Notes under the pieces: model-generated
Told to the model about the DNA's origin: nothing
Seen by the model: only the letters and a program-made list of their open reading frames with translations
The model's database searches: none
Made by a program: the position numbers and the translations under genes
Part shown: one piece after another, positions 18,830-27,240 of the stretch
How the letters are laid out: each line of letters begins with the position of its first letter
Position numbering within the stretch: the stretch's first letter is position 1
Assembly (NCBI GenBank): GCA_036525795.1
Contig: DATCZS010000052.1
Coordinates: forward strand, 1 to 37,592
Direction: 5' to 3'
Source of the DNA: DATCZS01 sp036525795
Lineage (GTDB): Bacteria > Actinomycetota > Acidimicrobiia > Spongiisociales > ZC4RG35
DNA length: 37,592 nucleotides

Positions 18830-19612
18830 CTAGATCGATGCCAGCCCCTCGAGGATGGGGATGGCGGTGAAGATGTCGATGAAGAACGAGGCGAGCCGGC
18901 TGACATTGCCCGTGAAGAGCAGGACCCCGAACACCAGCATCACCCCGCCGGACGCAAGGTTGATCGGCCGGATCCACCGCCGGAACGACTTGATGGCGCG
19001 CATCGCTCGGGACACCCCGAGCCCGGTCAGGATGAACGGGACGCCGAGGCCCATGGAGAAGACGAAGAGGAGCATCATCCCCTGGGCAACGGTCTCCCGG
19101 GTGGCGGCGATCGCCAATACCCCCGTGAGGATCGGGCCGATGCACGCGGTCCACCCGAATCCGAACGCCGCCCCCATCACCGGCGGGGCCCATGCGCCCA
19201 GTCGGGAAGGGCGGACGTCCACCCGGCGCTCTCGCGCCATGAGCCCGAAGAGACCCCTGTTGGTGAAGGCCATCCCGATCATGACGATGGAGAAGGCGAT
19301 GATCACCGCGCCGGCGATTCGATCGGTGAGGGTCTGGTTCCGGTTGAGCACCTGGGCGATCGAGGTGGCGAACGCCCCGGTGGCGACGAACACGGCGGTG
19401 AACCCGAGCACGAACAACGTCGTCACCCTCATCATGCGCCCCCGCGAGGCGCTCCCCTCCTGGAGGTCGGCCACCGAGTAGCCGGACATCAGGCCGAGGT
19501 AGCCCGGAACCAGCGGCAGCACGCACGGCGACAGAAACGCCACGATCCCGCCCCCGAAGGCGAACAGCAGCTGGAGGGCGAACCCGAGCTCACCGAAGTC
19601 GAGCGATTCCAT
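18830..19612 (-). CDS. ccdA: Cytochrome c biogenesis protein CcdA (DsbD-type)
   Basis: 260 residues with about six membrane segments. The conserved redox cysteines are C30 in FLSPCVLPLVPGYL and C157 in GFGWTACIGPIL, the hallmark pair of CcdA/DsbD. It passes electrons from cytoplasmic thioredoxin across the membrane to outward-facing thiol proteins needed for haem attachment. No resB/resC or thioredoxin-like partner is in the window. Upstream is a 182-base gap shared with the divergent MFS gene, holding a heptad array. Confidence 0.95.
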   Translation of the reverse strand: MESLDFGELGFALQLLFAFGGGIVAFLSPCVLPLVPGYLGLMSGYSVADLQEGSASRGRMMRVTTLFVLGFTAVFVATGAFATSIAQVLNRNQTLTDRIAGAVIIAFSIVMIGMAFTNRGLFGLMARERRVDVRPSRLGAWAPPVMGAAFGFGWTACIGPILTGVLAIAATRETVAQGMMLLFVFSMGLGVPFILTGLGVSRAMRAIKSFRRWIRPINLASGGVMLVFGVLLFTGNVSRLASFFIDIFTAIPILEGLASI

Positions 19613-19682
19613 ACCCCAATCTTGTCACGCTTCGCCCCCAACGATGTCATCTGGTGCGAAACGAATGCGAAACTCGGCGAAG

Positions 19683-19779
19683 GACCGACCCCGGGGTCTC
19701 ACGTCTCACGTCTCACGTCTCACGTCTCACGTCTCACGTCTCACGTCTCACCTCTGAGGAACCGAAGACCGACCCCGGG
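19683..19779. repeat. 13-bp direct repeats flanking the ccdA/MFS heptad array
   Basis: GACCGACCCCGGG occurs at 19683-19695 and 19767-19779. The copies start exactly 84 bases (12 x 7) apart and enclose the 8-unit array. The right copy runs into the MFS -10 box. Confidence 0.85.
19698..19753. repeat. ACGT-core heptad array, most regular (8 units)
   Basis: Seven perfect CTCACGT copies and a final CTCACCT. It is the least diverged array in the window and so probably the youngest. It sits between divergent genes, not after a stop codon. Confidence 0.95.
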
Positions 19780-19782
19780 CTC

Positions 19783-19794
19783 TAGCCTCCCGCC
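19783..19794 (+). promoter_or_regulatory. Leaderless promoter of the MFS gene
   Basis: TAGCCT (19783-19788), then 6 bases, then ATG at 19795; no Shine-Dalgarno. Confidence 0.45.
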
Positions 19795-21033
19795 ATGATC
19801 CGCCGCCTGTGGTCCGCCCTCTTCCCGTTCGCCCGGTTCGTCCGCGGCGACCGCAGGCTGGTGGTCCTCGTGTGGCTGGCGTCGGTGGCGACGGCGTTCG
19901 CCGGTTCCCATGCCTCCTCGACCGTTCCGTTCAGCCGCGCCGCCCTCGGGCTGTCCGAGGGCGACATGAGCCTGGTGCTGTCGATCGCCCGCCTCGCCGG
20001 GTTCGGAGCGCTCGTGTTCTCCTGGTGGGCCGACCGCCGCGGCCGGCGGCTTCCGTTCCTCGTCGCCTTCTCCACCATGGTGATCGGGACCGTCGCCACC
20101 GGGTTCGTCGAAGCGGGCTGGCAGTTCGCCGCCCTACAGGCGGTGGTGCGGATGTCGGCGGCAGCCGTCGGAACGATGGCGATCGTCCTGCTGGCCGAAC
20201 AGATCGCACCCGACCTCAGGGCGTTCTCCATCAGCCTGTACGGAGCGGGGGGCAGCTTCGGGGCGGGATTGGGCCTGGTGGCGCTCCCCATCGCCGAACT
20301 GGATCCCGAGGCGTGGCGGCGGCTCTTCTGGCTGTCCGGCCTCGGGCTGCTCGCCATGCCCCTGCTCGCCCGCGGCATCCCCGAGAGCAGGCTGTTCGTC
20401 GAGGAGGAACGCAAGGCTCGGCTGCCGTTGGCCGTGATCCTGCGCAGCGGGTTCGGTCGTCGGTTCTGGCTGGCGGGATCGATCAACCTGTTCGTCAACG
20501 TCTTCACCGCCGTGGCCCTGGCCTTCTCCATCGAACGGCTGGTGGACGACGTCGGCCTGACGACGACCACGGCGGTCGTCGTCTCGCTCATCGGAGGGAC
20601 CGCAGGCGGGCTCGGGTTCTTCGTGGGGGGCCGTCTGGCGGACGTGGCAGGGCGGAAGGTGGTCAGCATCGGCAGCCTCCTGGCGAGCCTGGCGGGAGGA
20701 CTGGGCCTGTACTGGTTCGACGACCTGGGACCCCTGGTCTTGGCGGTCGCCGTGTCCACGTTCGGCACGTTCGCGTTCGTCCCCGCCGCCGCCAGCCACC
20801 GGACCGAGCTCTTCCCCACCGAATTCCGGACGACCGCCAATGCCGGGGGTGCATACATGGGGATGATCGGGTCCGCTCTGGGGCTGTTCGTCGGAAGACT
20901 GACCATCGACCGCATCGGACTCTCCGAGACCGTCACGGTGCTGGGGGCTGCGGTCCTCACCGCCATCGCGGTCACGCTCTTCCTTCCGGAGACCCGGGAT
21001 CAGGACCTCGCCCACGTGACCGCGGACCGGTAG
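19795..21033 (+). CDS. MFS transporter
   Basis: 412 residues with about 12 membrane helices. The loop between helices 2 and 3 has the MFS motif WWADRRGRR, and the matching loop in the second half has GGRLADVAGRK. RTELFPTEFRTTANAGG resembles sugar/metabolite transporter-type MFS (cf. ELFPT-R). The substrate cannot be told. The last 34 bases overlap the 3' end of the convergent MATE gene. Confidence 0.9.
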   Translation: MIRRLWSALFPFARFVRGDRRLVVLVWLASVATAFAGSHASSTVPFSRAALGLSEGDMSLVLSIARLAGFGALVFSWWADRRGRRLPFLVAFSTMVIGTVATGFVEAGWQFAALQAVVRMSAAAVGTMAIVLLAEQIAPDLRAFSISLYGAGGSFGAGLGLVALPIAELDPEAWRRLFWLSGLGLLAMPLLARGIPESRLFVEEERKARLPLAVILRSGFGRRFWLAGSINLFVNVFTAVALAFSIERLVDDVGLTTTTAVVVSLIGGTAGGLGFFVGGRLADVAGRKVVSIGSLLASLAGGLGLYWFDDLGPLVLAVAVSTFGTFAFVPAAASHRTELFPTEFRTTANAGGAYMGMIGSALGLFVGRLTIDRIGLSETVTVLGAAVLTAIAVTLFLPETRDQDLAHVTADR

Positions 21034-22307
21034 GCAGGCCACAGCACCCCGAGGCGCGCCACCACCATGGCGGTGATCGCCCACCACACGCCCACCAGCC
21101 CGGCTCCGGTGGCTGCCACGATCGCCAGTGCGGCGACGGCGGCGACGAAGCCCGCCCCGGTCGATGCCACCAGCCTGCGCACCGCCAGCATCGCCATGAA
21201 CACCCCGTCGAGCACGAACAGCACCGCAGCCAGCGGCTGCATCCCTCCCGCGATCGGCGCGACCGAGACGATCGCCTCTCGGACGCCGGCGTCCCCTGTG
21301 AATACAGCGGCCAGGACCGGGCCTCCCAACCACAGCGCCAGGCCCAATACGAGCCCACCGACCAACCCCCACCGCACCAGCCGCCCCGACAGCGCCCGTG
21401 CCACCTCCGGGGCGCCCTTCCCGAGCAGCTCGGCGACCATCGCCTGGGCGGCGATGGCGAGCGCGTCGATGATCATCGCCAGCAGGAACCAGAGCTGGGA
21501 CACCACCTGATGCGCCGCCACGGCCACCGTGCCGACACGGGCCGCCATGGCGGTCGCCATCGTCAGCGATGACACCAGGAGGACCGTCCTGGCGATCAAC
21601 GCCGAGCCCACGCCCAGGAACACCCTCAGCTCGTGCAGCCGGATCCTGCGTCGCGGCCAATCCTCCGCCGCCGCCCGACGGCGCAGGAGCAGGCCGAAGA
21701 CGACCGCCCCCAGCGTCTGTGCCGCCACGGTGGCCACCGCCGCCCCCGCCAGGCCCATCCCGGCCCCGAACATCAGCACCGGGTCGAGCGCGGCATTGAG
21801 GGCGTTCACGGCCAGGGCCACGATCAGAGGCGTGCGGGTGTCCTGCATCCCCCGATATGCGCCGTGGGCGGCGGTGATCAGCAGCAGCGCCGGAAGGGCG
21901 AAGGCCCGGATCCGGAGGTACGTGACCGCAGGGTCGACGACCTCAGGCGCCGCCTGCATGAGCCGGACGACCGGCCCGGCCAGCGCCACGAGCACGAGCG
22001 TCCCGGCCAGCCCGATCAGCAAGGCCAGTATCTGGGCCCTGCGCACGATCAATCCCGACTCCGCCAGGTTCCCCCCACCCCGGGCCCGCGCCACCATCGG
22101 CGTCGTCGCATAGGCCAGGAAGTTGAACGCGGCGAAGACGAACGAGAAGATCGCGACGTCCACGCCGAGGGCCGCCAGCTCGGTGGCGCCGAGCCGGCCC
22201 ACGAAGGCCGTGTCGACCAGCGACAGCACCGGGTCTGCAGCCAGCGCGCCCAGCGCCGGCAGTGCCAGCCGCCACACCTGGCGCCCCGACGGCGCAGCGA
22301 TCGTCAC
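21000..22307 (-). CDS. MATE efflux family protein (DinF-like)
   Basis: 435 residues from GTG at 22307, with about 12 membrane helices. The opening QVWRLALPALGALAADPVLSLVDTAFVGRLG is typical of DinF-type MATE proteins, and the second half repeats the fold. It probably exports drugs or metabolites in exchange for Na+ or H+. It starts 4 bases after the endonuclease III stop, so the two form an operon. Association of a DinF-like gene with DNA repair is reminiscent of the SOS-linked dinF of E. coli, but no LexA box was seen. Confidence 0.92.
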   Translation of the reverse strand: MTIAAPSGRQVWRLALPALGALAADPVLSLVDTAFVGRLGATELAALGVDVAIFSFVFAAFNFLAYATTPMVARARGGGNLAESGLIVRRAQILALLIGLAGTLVLVALAGPVVRLMQAAPEVVDPAVTYLRIRAFALPALLLITAAHGAYRGMQDTRTPLIVALAVNALNAALDPVLMFGAGMGLAGAAVATVAAQTLGAVVFGLLLRRRAAAEDWPRRRIRLHELRVFLGVGSALIARTVLLVSSLTMATAMAARVGTVAVAAHQVVSQLWFLLAMIIDALAIAAQAMVAELLGKGAPEVARALSGRLVRWGLVGGLVLGLALWLGGPVLAAVFTGDAGVREAIVSVAPIAGGMQPLAAVLFVLDGVFMAMLAVRRLVASTGAGFVAAVAALAIVAATGAGLVGVWWAITAMVVARLGVLWPAYRSAVTWARS

Positions 22308-22311
22308 GGCG

Positions 22312-22983
22312 TCACACCGCCTTCCCCGGCCAGTCGCACAGGCGGGCCATCTCACATTCGCCGCAGTGCGGGGTCCTGGCGTCGCACACGTCTCGCCCGA
22401 ACTGGATGAACCGCATCGCAACACCCGCCCACTGCGTCTTCGGGAAGAGCGCCATCAGATCCTGTTCGATCTTGACCGGGTCGCTCTGTCCGGTGAGCCC
22501 GATCCGGCGGGTGGTGCGGGCCACATGGGTGTCGACGGCGATCGCCGGAAGGCCGAACGCCTCCGCCAGCACCACGCTGGCCGTCTTGCGCCCCACCCCC
22601 GGCATCGTGACGAGATGATCGAGATCGTCCGGTACGACGCCCGCGAACCGCTCGACCAGATCCTCGGCCAGCCTGACGACGGCCGCCGCCTTCTGGCGAT
22701 AGAACCCGGTGGAGAACACGATCTCCTCGACGTCGTCCAGGCGCGCCCCTGCCAGGTCCTCCGGGGTCGGGTATCGGGCGAACAGCACCGGCGCCACCCT
22801 GTTCACGGTGTCGTCCGTGGTCTGAGCCGAGAGCACGGTGGACACCAGCAGCTGCCAGGGCGATTCGTGGTCGAGTGCGGTGCGGATCGTCGGGTACCGG
22901 GCCCTGAGGCGGTTCAGCACCGCCCTCGCCTTGCCGCGCTCGGCCGGAGTGGGGATCGAACCGTCAGCGCGTCGCTCCGGCAT
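22312..22983 (-). CDS. nth: Endonuclease III
   Basis: 223 residues from ATG at 22983. It is a DNA glycosylase/AP lyase for oxidised pyrimidines. The helix-hairpin-helix MPGVGRKTASVVL holds catalytic K133, and VDTHVARTTRRIGL holds catalytic D151. Four cysteines (200, 207, 210, 216; C-x6-C-x2-C-x5-C) bind a [4Fe-4S] cluster. A TACCAT -10 box lies 9 bases before the start, so this may be leaderless. It is divergent from xpt. Confidence 0.96.
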   Translation of the reverse strand: MPERRADGSIPTPAERGKARAVLNRLRARYPTIRTALDHESPWQLLVSTVLSAQTTDDTVNRVAPVLFARYPTPEDLAGARLDDVEEIVFSTGFYRQKAAAVVRLAEDLVERFAGVVPDDLDHLVTMPGVGRKTASVVLAEAFGLPAIAVDTHVARTTRRIGLTGQSDPVKIEQDLMALFPKTQWAGVAMRFIQFGRDVCDARTPHCGECEMARLCDWPGKAV

Positions 22984-22992
22984 GGGCCGGGG

Positions 22993-23027
22993 ATGGTAGG
23001 CGGCAGAGCCGGGCCGGGGAGTAGCCT
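22993..23027. promoter_or_regulatory. Divergent -10 boxes for nth and xpt
   Basis: TACCAT on the minus strand (22998-22993) for nth and TAGCCT on the plus strand (23022-23027) for xpt. The xpt leader would be about 25-30 bases. Confidence 0.35.
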
Positions 23028-23061
23028 CTGGCGACACCAACGGCCAGCCAGGGTCCTGTCC

Positions 23062-23619
23062 ATGTGCGATGAACTCAAGACGGCCATCCTCTCCCGGGCC
23101 CGCATCGACGGCGACCTGGTGATCGTGGAGAGCTTCCTCAACCACCGGGTCGAAATCGACCTGATCCGCGCCGTCGGTGGCTGGCTGGCGGATCACCTCC
23201 CCGAGGCCGACGCGGTGATCACCTCCGAGGCATCGGGCATCGCCCCCGCCTTCGCAGTGGCCGAGGCGATGGCGGTGCCGATGATCTACGCAAAAAAGCG
23301 GCCCGAGCCCCGGGAGGGGATGCTCAGCAGACAGGTCGAGTCCGCCACCAAAGGGGACCGCCCCTGGCTGGAGATGGTGCCCGGGGTGGTAGGCGACCTC
23401 GGAACGGCGATCGTCGTCGACGACTTCCTGGCGGGCGGACGCACCGCCCTGGCCCTGGGAGAGATGCTGATGGATGCGGGCGTCGATGTGCTTGCGTTCG
23501 GCTTCGCCGTGGAGAGGGCATGGGCCGGTGGACGAGCGCGGCTCGAGGCGGCGGGTCACCGGGTGGTGGCGGCGGCGACGGTGGTGGCGGTGGAGAACGG
23601 AGCGCCGGTCCTTGCGTGA
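23062..23619 (+). CDS. xpt: Xanthine phosphoribosyltransferase-like protein
   Basis: 185 residues. The sequence follows the Xpt pattern: VESFLNHRVEID near the start, EASGIAPA, IYAKKRPEP, the PRPP-binding loop IVVDDFLAGGRTA (117-129) and GFAVERAWAGGRARL. Xpt salvages xanthine to XMP using PRPP in the cytoplasm. No purine riboswitch was recognised in the short leader. It overlaps the next gene by 8 bases. PyrE and adenine phosphoribosyltransferase are less likely because of the FLNH and DDFLA motifs. Confidence 0.88.
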   Translation: MCDELKTAILSRARIDGDLVIVESFLNHRVEIDLIRAVGGWLADHLPEADAVITSEASGIAPAFAVAEAMAVPMIYAKKRPEPREGMLSRQVESATKGDRPWLEMVPGVVGDLGTAIVVDDFLAGGRTALALGEMLMDAGVDVLAFGFAVERAWAGGRARLEAAGHRVVAAATVVAVENGAPVLA

Positions 23620-24052
23620 CATCACCGCAGTCGTCGCCAGGTCACAGGCCGAATACGGCGGTTGCTTCGCCTGCGGAGTGGACAACCCCATCGGCATGCG
23701 GCTGTCCGGGTTTCGACTGGACGAGAGCGGATGGGTGGAGGCCGACTTCGTACCGCGCCCTGACTACCGGGGCGCCCACGAGTCACTGCACGGGGGGATC
23801 TCCGCCTCGGCCGTCGACGAGATCCTCGTCTGGGCCGGCATCGTCTCGGAGGGAGTCCTCACGGTGACCGCCACCCTCGACCTCAAGTACCGCCTGCCCA
23901 TCTCCATCCACGATCCGATCGTCGCCCGCGGCAGGGTGGAGGAACGCCGGGGCAGGCGCCTGATGGTTGCCGGCCAACTGCTGGTGGACGGGAAGACTGC
24001 CGTCGAAGGGCGGGGGGTGTACCTGGTGAGCCGAGACCTGGGGGAACCGTGA
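23612..24052 (+). CDS. PaaI-type hotdog thioesterase
   Basis: 146 residues if translation starts at TTG 23612, inside the end of xpt. No ATG or GTG lies in frame before the conserved CFACGVDNPIG (18-28), so a rare TTG start is the best reading. The later ATG at 23697 would remove that motif. The HGGISASAVDE stretch (60-69) is the hotdog active-site helix. Such enzymes hydrolyse acyl-CoA thioesters; the substrate is unknown. Its stop overlaps the EamA start (GTGA). Confidence 0.8.
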   Translation: MRDITAVVARSQAEYGGCFACGVDNPIGMRLSGFRLDESGWVEADFVPRPDYRGAHESLHGGISASAVDEILVWAGIVSEGVLTVTATLDLKYRLPISIHDPIVARGRVEERRGRRLMVAGQLLVDGKTAVEGRGVYLVSRDLGEP

Positions 24053-24939
24053 ACCCGTCCGCCCGAGCCGACCGGGGGGCCCTCGGGGCCCTGGTGGCCG
24101 CCGCATTCCTGTTCGGCATCACCTTCGTCGTGATCAAGGACGCAGTCCGGGACGTTCCACCGCTCTCTTTCGTTGGCTGGCGATTCCTGGTCGGCGCGAT
24201 CGCGCTGATGGTGCTCGCGTTTCCCCGGACCGCGGCCGTCTGGCGCGACGGTGCGATCGGGGGCATGTGGCTCTTCGCAGGGTTCGCCTTCCAGACCGTC
24301 GGCCTCACCGAGACCGATGCCACCAACTCGGCCCTCATCACGGGCCTGTACGTGGTGTTCACCCCGTTGCTCGCTGCGGTGTGGAGCCGCCGGATGCCTT
24401 CGCCCTGGGTGGTGGTGGGCACCGTCCTCGGGTTCATCGGCCTGGCGCTCCTCACCATCACCGACGGGTTCGCGCTGAAGAGCGGCGACCTGCTCACGCT
24501 GGCGTGCGCCGCCTCGTTCGCCGCCCACATCGTGTTCCTGTCCAAATCGGCCACCCGCCACCCGGTGATCCCGTTCACCGCGGTTCAGCTCGGCGTCACC
24601 GCGGCCCTCGGTCTCGTCGCCTCGCTTCTGCTGGAAGGCCCGGTCATCCCTGCGCGCAGCCAGTGGGCCGCCATCGCCCTCACCGGACTCGGCGTCAGCG
24701 CAGGCGCCTTCATCCTCCAGGTGTGGGCGCAGACCCGCATCGGCCCGGGTATGACGGCCATGGTCCTCACCCTCGAGCCGGTCTTCGGCGTGGCGGCGGG
24801 TGCGATCGTGCTCGCCGAGCGACTGTCGATTCGGGGCTGGATCGGGGCGCTCCTCATCTTCGGGGCAATCCAGCTGGTCCTGAAGAAGGGGGCCGACCCC
24901 GTCAGCCTGGAGGCCGAGGCGCTCTCCGCCGGGCATTGA
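24049..24939 (+). CDS. EamA/DMT-family transporter
   Basis: 296 residues from GTG at 24049 (GTGA overlap with the thioesterase). It has about ten membrane helices in two EamA repeats (first: AAFLFGITFVVIKDAV; second: ISAGAF-like region followed by TLEPVFGVAAGAIVLAERL). The TLEPVFG-AERL motif is typical of the family, which exports amino acids, nucleosides or other metabolites. Being last in an operon with a purine salvage enzyme hints at a base or nucleoside, but nothing in the sequence proves it. Confidence 0.92.
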   Translation: MNPSARADRGALGALVAAAFLFGITFVVIKDAVRDVPPLSFVGWRFLVGAIALMVLAFPRTAAVWRDGAIGGMWLFAGFAFQTVGLTETDATNSALITGLYVVFTPLLAAVWSRRMPSPWVVVGTVLGFIGLALLTITDGFALKSGDLLTLACAASFAAHIVFLSKSATRHPVIPFTAVQLGVTAALGLVASLLLEGPVIPARSQWAAIALTGLGVSAGAFILQVWAQTRIGPGMTAMVLTLEPVFGVAAGAIVLAERLSIRGWIGALLIFGAIQLVLKKGADPVSLEAEALSAGH

Positions 24940-24968
24940 GTCGCCCGCCGCGGGTGGCGGCCGGGCCG

Positions 24969-25253
24969 TCAGTTCTCCCTGGGAGGTCTCCGATGTCGTT
25001 GGAGGCGGCGATCGGCGCGGTTGGCGATCCGCAAACCGCCGAGGACGACCATCAGGGTGAGGGTCAGCGTGATGGACAGCTCCGGTGCCGCCGTGTACGG
25101 GTTGCGGCACTCGGAGATGCCGCCAGGGCACAGGCCGTACCCCGACCCTCCAGACGCCAGGTCGAGCATCACGAGCAGCGGCACCGCCGCCAACCCGACG
25201 GCCGCCAGGATCAACACCATTCGAATCAGCCGGACCAAGAGCCGAACGTCCAT
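24969..25253 (-). CDS. Small two-helix membrane protein, function unknown
   Basis: 94 residues from ATG at 25253. I prefer this start because TAACCT on the minus strand lies 8 bases upstream, in the leaderless pattern used by its neighbours; an upstream ATG at 25295 would place the promoter inside the gene. Two hydrophobic helices (about 9-31 and 57-75) enclose a short loop with two cysteines (GLCPGGISEC) that could form a disulfide. The basic tail RRLQRHRRPPR faces the cytoplasm. No family recognised. Confidence 0.65.
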   Translation of the reverse strand: MDVRLLVRLIRMVLILAAVGLAAVPLLVMLDLASGGSGYGLCPGGISECRNPYTAAPELSITLTLTLMVVLGGLRIANRADRRLQRHRRPPREN

Positions 25254-25261
25254 CCTGGTCG

Positions 25262-25348
25262 AGGTTAGAAGACCCCGTACTTCACGACGCATCACTGCGT
25301 CTCACCGCCGCTCTCGAAGCCCGGCAGCTCTCCCCTATCCTCTGAGAG
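25262..25348. promoter_or_regulatory. Divergent leaderless promoters (small membrane protein / ThyX-like)
   Basis: TAACCT on the minus strand (25267-25262), 8 bases before its ATG, and TATCCT on the plus strand (25336-25341), 7 bases before the GTG at 25349. Confidence 0.45.
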
Positions 25349-26971
25349 GTGTCCCACTACCGCGAGCCGTTCACGCCCGACGAGGAAGCCGTACTGGCAC
25401 GCTTCTTCACCAACGCCGACCGACCGGTGTTCGCGCTCATCAACCTCCCCGAGGTCGTGAAGGGGGCGCTGTTCGCCCGCTACTCCCGTACGTCGAAGTC
25501 GCTCAGGCGGCTGTTCCTCGACGAGTTCGTGTCTGAGGCCGACACCGGCATCGCCGCGATCGCCGCACAGTTCGACGACGACCCGCTCGTCGACATGCGG
25601 CGGGCCGAACAGCTCTACCAGCGCGTGTTCTTCGAGTACGGCGACGACTCGGTCGCCCAGCTCGGGGGCACCCATCTCGCCTGCGAACAGGCGTCCAACA
25701 TCCTCACCAAGGTCCTCGAGTGGGGGCGGCTCGCCGCCTATCTCGAGCAGTCGACGAGATACATCTTCTACGACGCCAAGCTCGGGGACCGGTATCGCTT
25801 CACCGTCCCTCCGGAGGTGGCGGGCTCGGATCTGGCGGGTGCGTTCGAGGACCACATGATCGCCACGTTCGACCTGTACTCCCGGATGGTTGCCGACATG
25901 AAGACCGTCTACGAGGCGCGGTTTCCCAAACAGCCCGCGGACTCAGACATGGTGTGGCGCTCGACGATCCGGGCCAAGGCGTGTGACGCGACCCGCGGCC
26001 TGCTCCCGGCCGCCACGCTGTCGAACGTCGGGATCTACGCCACCGGACAGGCATACGAGATGGCGCTCGTGCGCATGCAGGCCCACCCCCTGGAGGAAGT
26101 CCGCTCCTACGGGGGGATGATGCTCGACGAGTTGCGCAAGGTGATCCCGTCGTTCCTCACGCGGGTCGACCTTCCCGACCGCGGCGGCCGCTGGTCGGCC
26201 TACCTCGAAGCCGTTCATCGAAGGCTCACCGAACGGGCCGCAGAGTTGCCGTCTCCGGCGGCGGTCGACGAACCGTCGGTCACGCTGATCGACTGGGACC
26301 CCGACGCCGAGGTCAAGCTGGCCGCATCGGCCCTCTATGCGGTGTCGGACCTCCCCGACTCCCGCCTGATGGAGATCGCCAGAGAGATGTCTGACGCCGA
26401 CCGCGACGCCGTCATCGGCGACCTCGTCGGCGACCGGGCCAACCGCCGCCACCGGCCGGGTCGCCCGATGGAACGCTCGGACTATCGCTTCGACGTGGTC
26501 TGTGACTTCGGTGCCTTCCGGGACTTGCAACGCCACCGGATGATGAGCATTGAGTGGCAGCCGATCTCGACGCGCATGGGATTCGACCTGCCGGTCGACA
26601 TCGCAGACGCCGGTCATGCCGGGGCATGGAACGCGGCGATGGACCGGGCCACCGAATGGTACGAGCTGCTCAGGGAACGCTTCGGAACGCAGGTCGCCCA
26701 GTACGCGGTCCCGTTCGCCGCCAACATGCGCTTCGTGATGCAGATGAACGCCCGCCAGGCATTCCACCTGATCGAGCTGCGGTCGCAGGCGGCCGGGCAC
26801 CCGGCGTACCGCCACGTCGCCCACGAGATGCACCGTCTGATCCGCGACGTGGCCGGTCACCGGCGCATCGCCGACGCCATGGCCTACGTCGACTACTCCG
26901 ACGTCGAACTCGAGCGCCTGGAGAGCGAACGCCGATCGGAAGCCAGACGGAACGCCGCCTCCGAAGACTGA
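25349..26971 (+). CDS. Tandem ThyX-like protein (FAD-dependent thymidylate synthase family)
   Basis: 540 residues from GTG, about twice the usual ThyX length, made of two ThyX-like halves. The N-half has the region around GDDSVAQLGGTH and then W125-G-R127 followed seven residues later by S135-T-R-Y, keeping EQSTRY but having lost RHR. The C-half keeps Q394-R395-H396-R397, but nine residues instead of seven precede S407-T-R, and it has an intact N467-A-R469 with FHLIELR (472-478), the usual dUMP/flavin-binding region. ThyX makes dTMP from dUMP with FAD, NADPH and methylene-folate. Activity is plausible if the halves form a composite site, but could be lost or changed. No thyA or ordinary thyX is in the window. 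Confidence 0.88.
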   Translation: MSHYREPFTPDEEAVLARFFTNADRPVFALINLPEVVKGALFARYSRTSKSLRRLFLDEFVSEADTGIAAIAAQFDDDPLVDMRRAEQLYQRVFFEYGDDSVAQLGGTHLACEQASNILTKVLEWGRLAAYLEQSTRYIFYDAKLGDRYRFTVPPEVAGSDLAGAFEDHMIATFDLYSRMVADMKTVYEARFPKQPADSDMVWRSTIRAKACDATRGLLPAATLSNVGIYATGQAYEMALVRMQAHPLEEVRSYGGMMLDELRKVIPSFLTRVDLPDRGGRWSAYLEAVHRRLTERAAELPSPAAVDEPSVTLIDWDPDAEVKLAASALYAVSDLPDSRLMEIAREMSDADRDAVIGDLVGDRANRRHRPGRPMERSDYRFDVVCDFGAFRDLQRHRMMSIEWQPISTRMGFDLPVDIADAGHAGAWNAAMDRATEWYELLRERFGTQVAQYAVPFAANMRFVMQMNARQAFHLIELRSQAAGHPAYRHVAHEMHRLIRDVAGHRRIADAMAYVDYSDVELERLESERRSEARRNAASED

Positions 26972-27018
26972 CCGGCCCGACGCTGCCGGCGGGAAGGCGG
27001 TCTCGGGCGCCGGTCTCC

Positions 27019-27234
27019 TCAGGAACCGGCCAGGGGGATCCTCAGCACCAGGCTTCCGTCCTCAACCGACCAGGTGGCACCTGCCAGCAGCGAGTAGTCG
27101 GTGTGGTCGGCTTCCGCCTGGGCCACGAACTTCCTGCGCTCCTCGCCCGCCACCGGAGGCAGGGGCCGGTCCCTCACCGCCTCGGCGCGCTGTCTGAACC
27201 GTTCCAGCATCGCATCGACATCGAATTCGGCCAT
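27019..27234 (-). CDS. Small conserved-looking hypothetical protein
   Basis: 71 residues, soluble. The N-terminal helix (DVDAMLERFRQRAEAV) is followed by a Pro loop, a charged helix (GEERRKFVAQAEADHTDY) and a beta-rich tail (WSVEDGSLVLRIPL). A leaderless promoter (TACCCT, 6 bases before the ATG) and a 77-base divergent gap shared with the ArsA-like genes support it as real. I do not recognise the family. The divergent position suggests possible co-regulation with the ArsA-like pair. Confidence 0.7.
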   Translation of the reverse strand: MAEFDVDAMLERFRQRAEAVRDRPLPPVAGEERRKFVAQAEADHTDYSLLAGATWSVEDGSLVLRIPLAGS

Positions 27235-27240
27235 GACTCA

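Noticed and set aside
18714..19526. Reading frame joining trpE upstream through the heptad array into antisense of ccdA sequence
   Set aside because: The added part has no recognisable domain, overlaps ccdA in another frame, and the array simply lacks stops; the GTG at 18713 has a promoter just before it.
26972..27018. Bidirectional terminator between the ThyX-like gene and the small hypothetical
   Set aside because: A 6-7 bp GC stem can be drawn but it has a long loop and no T-run on either side.
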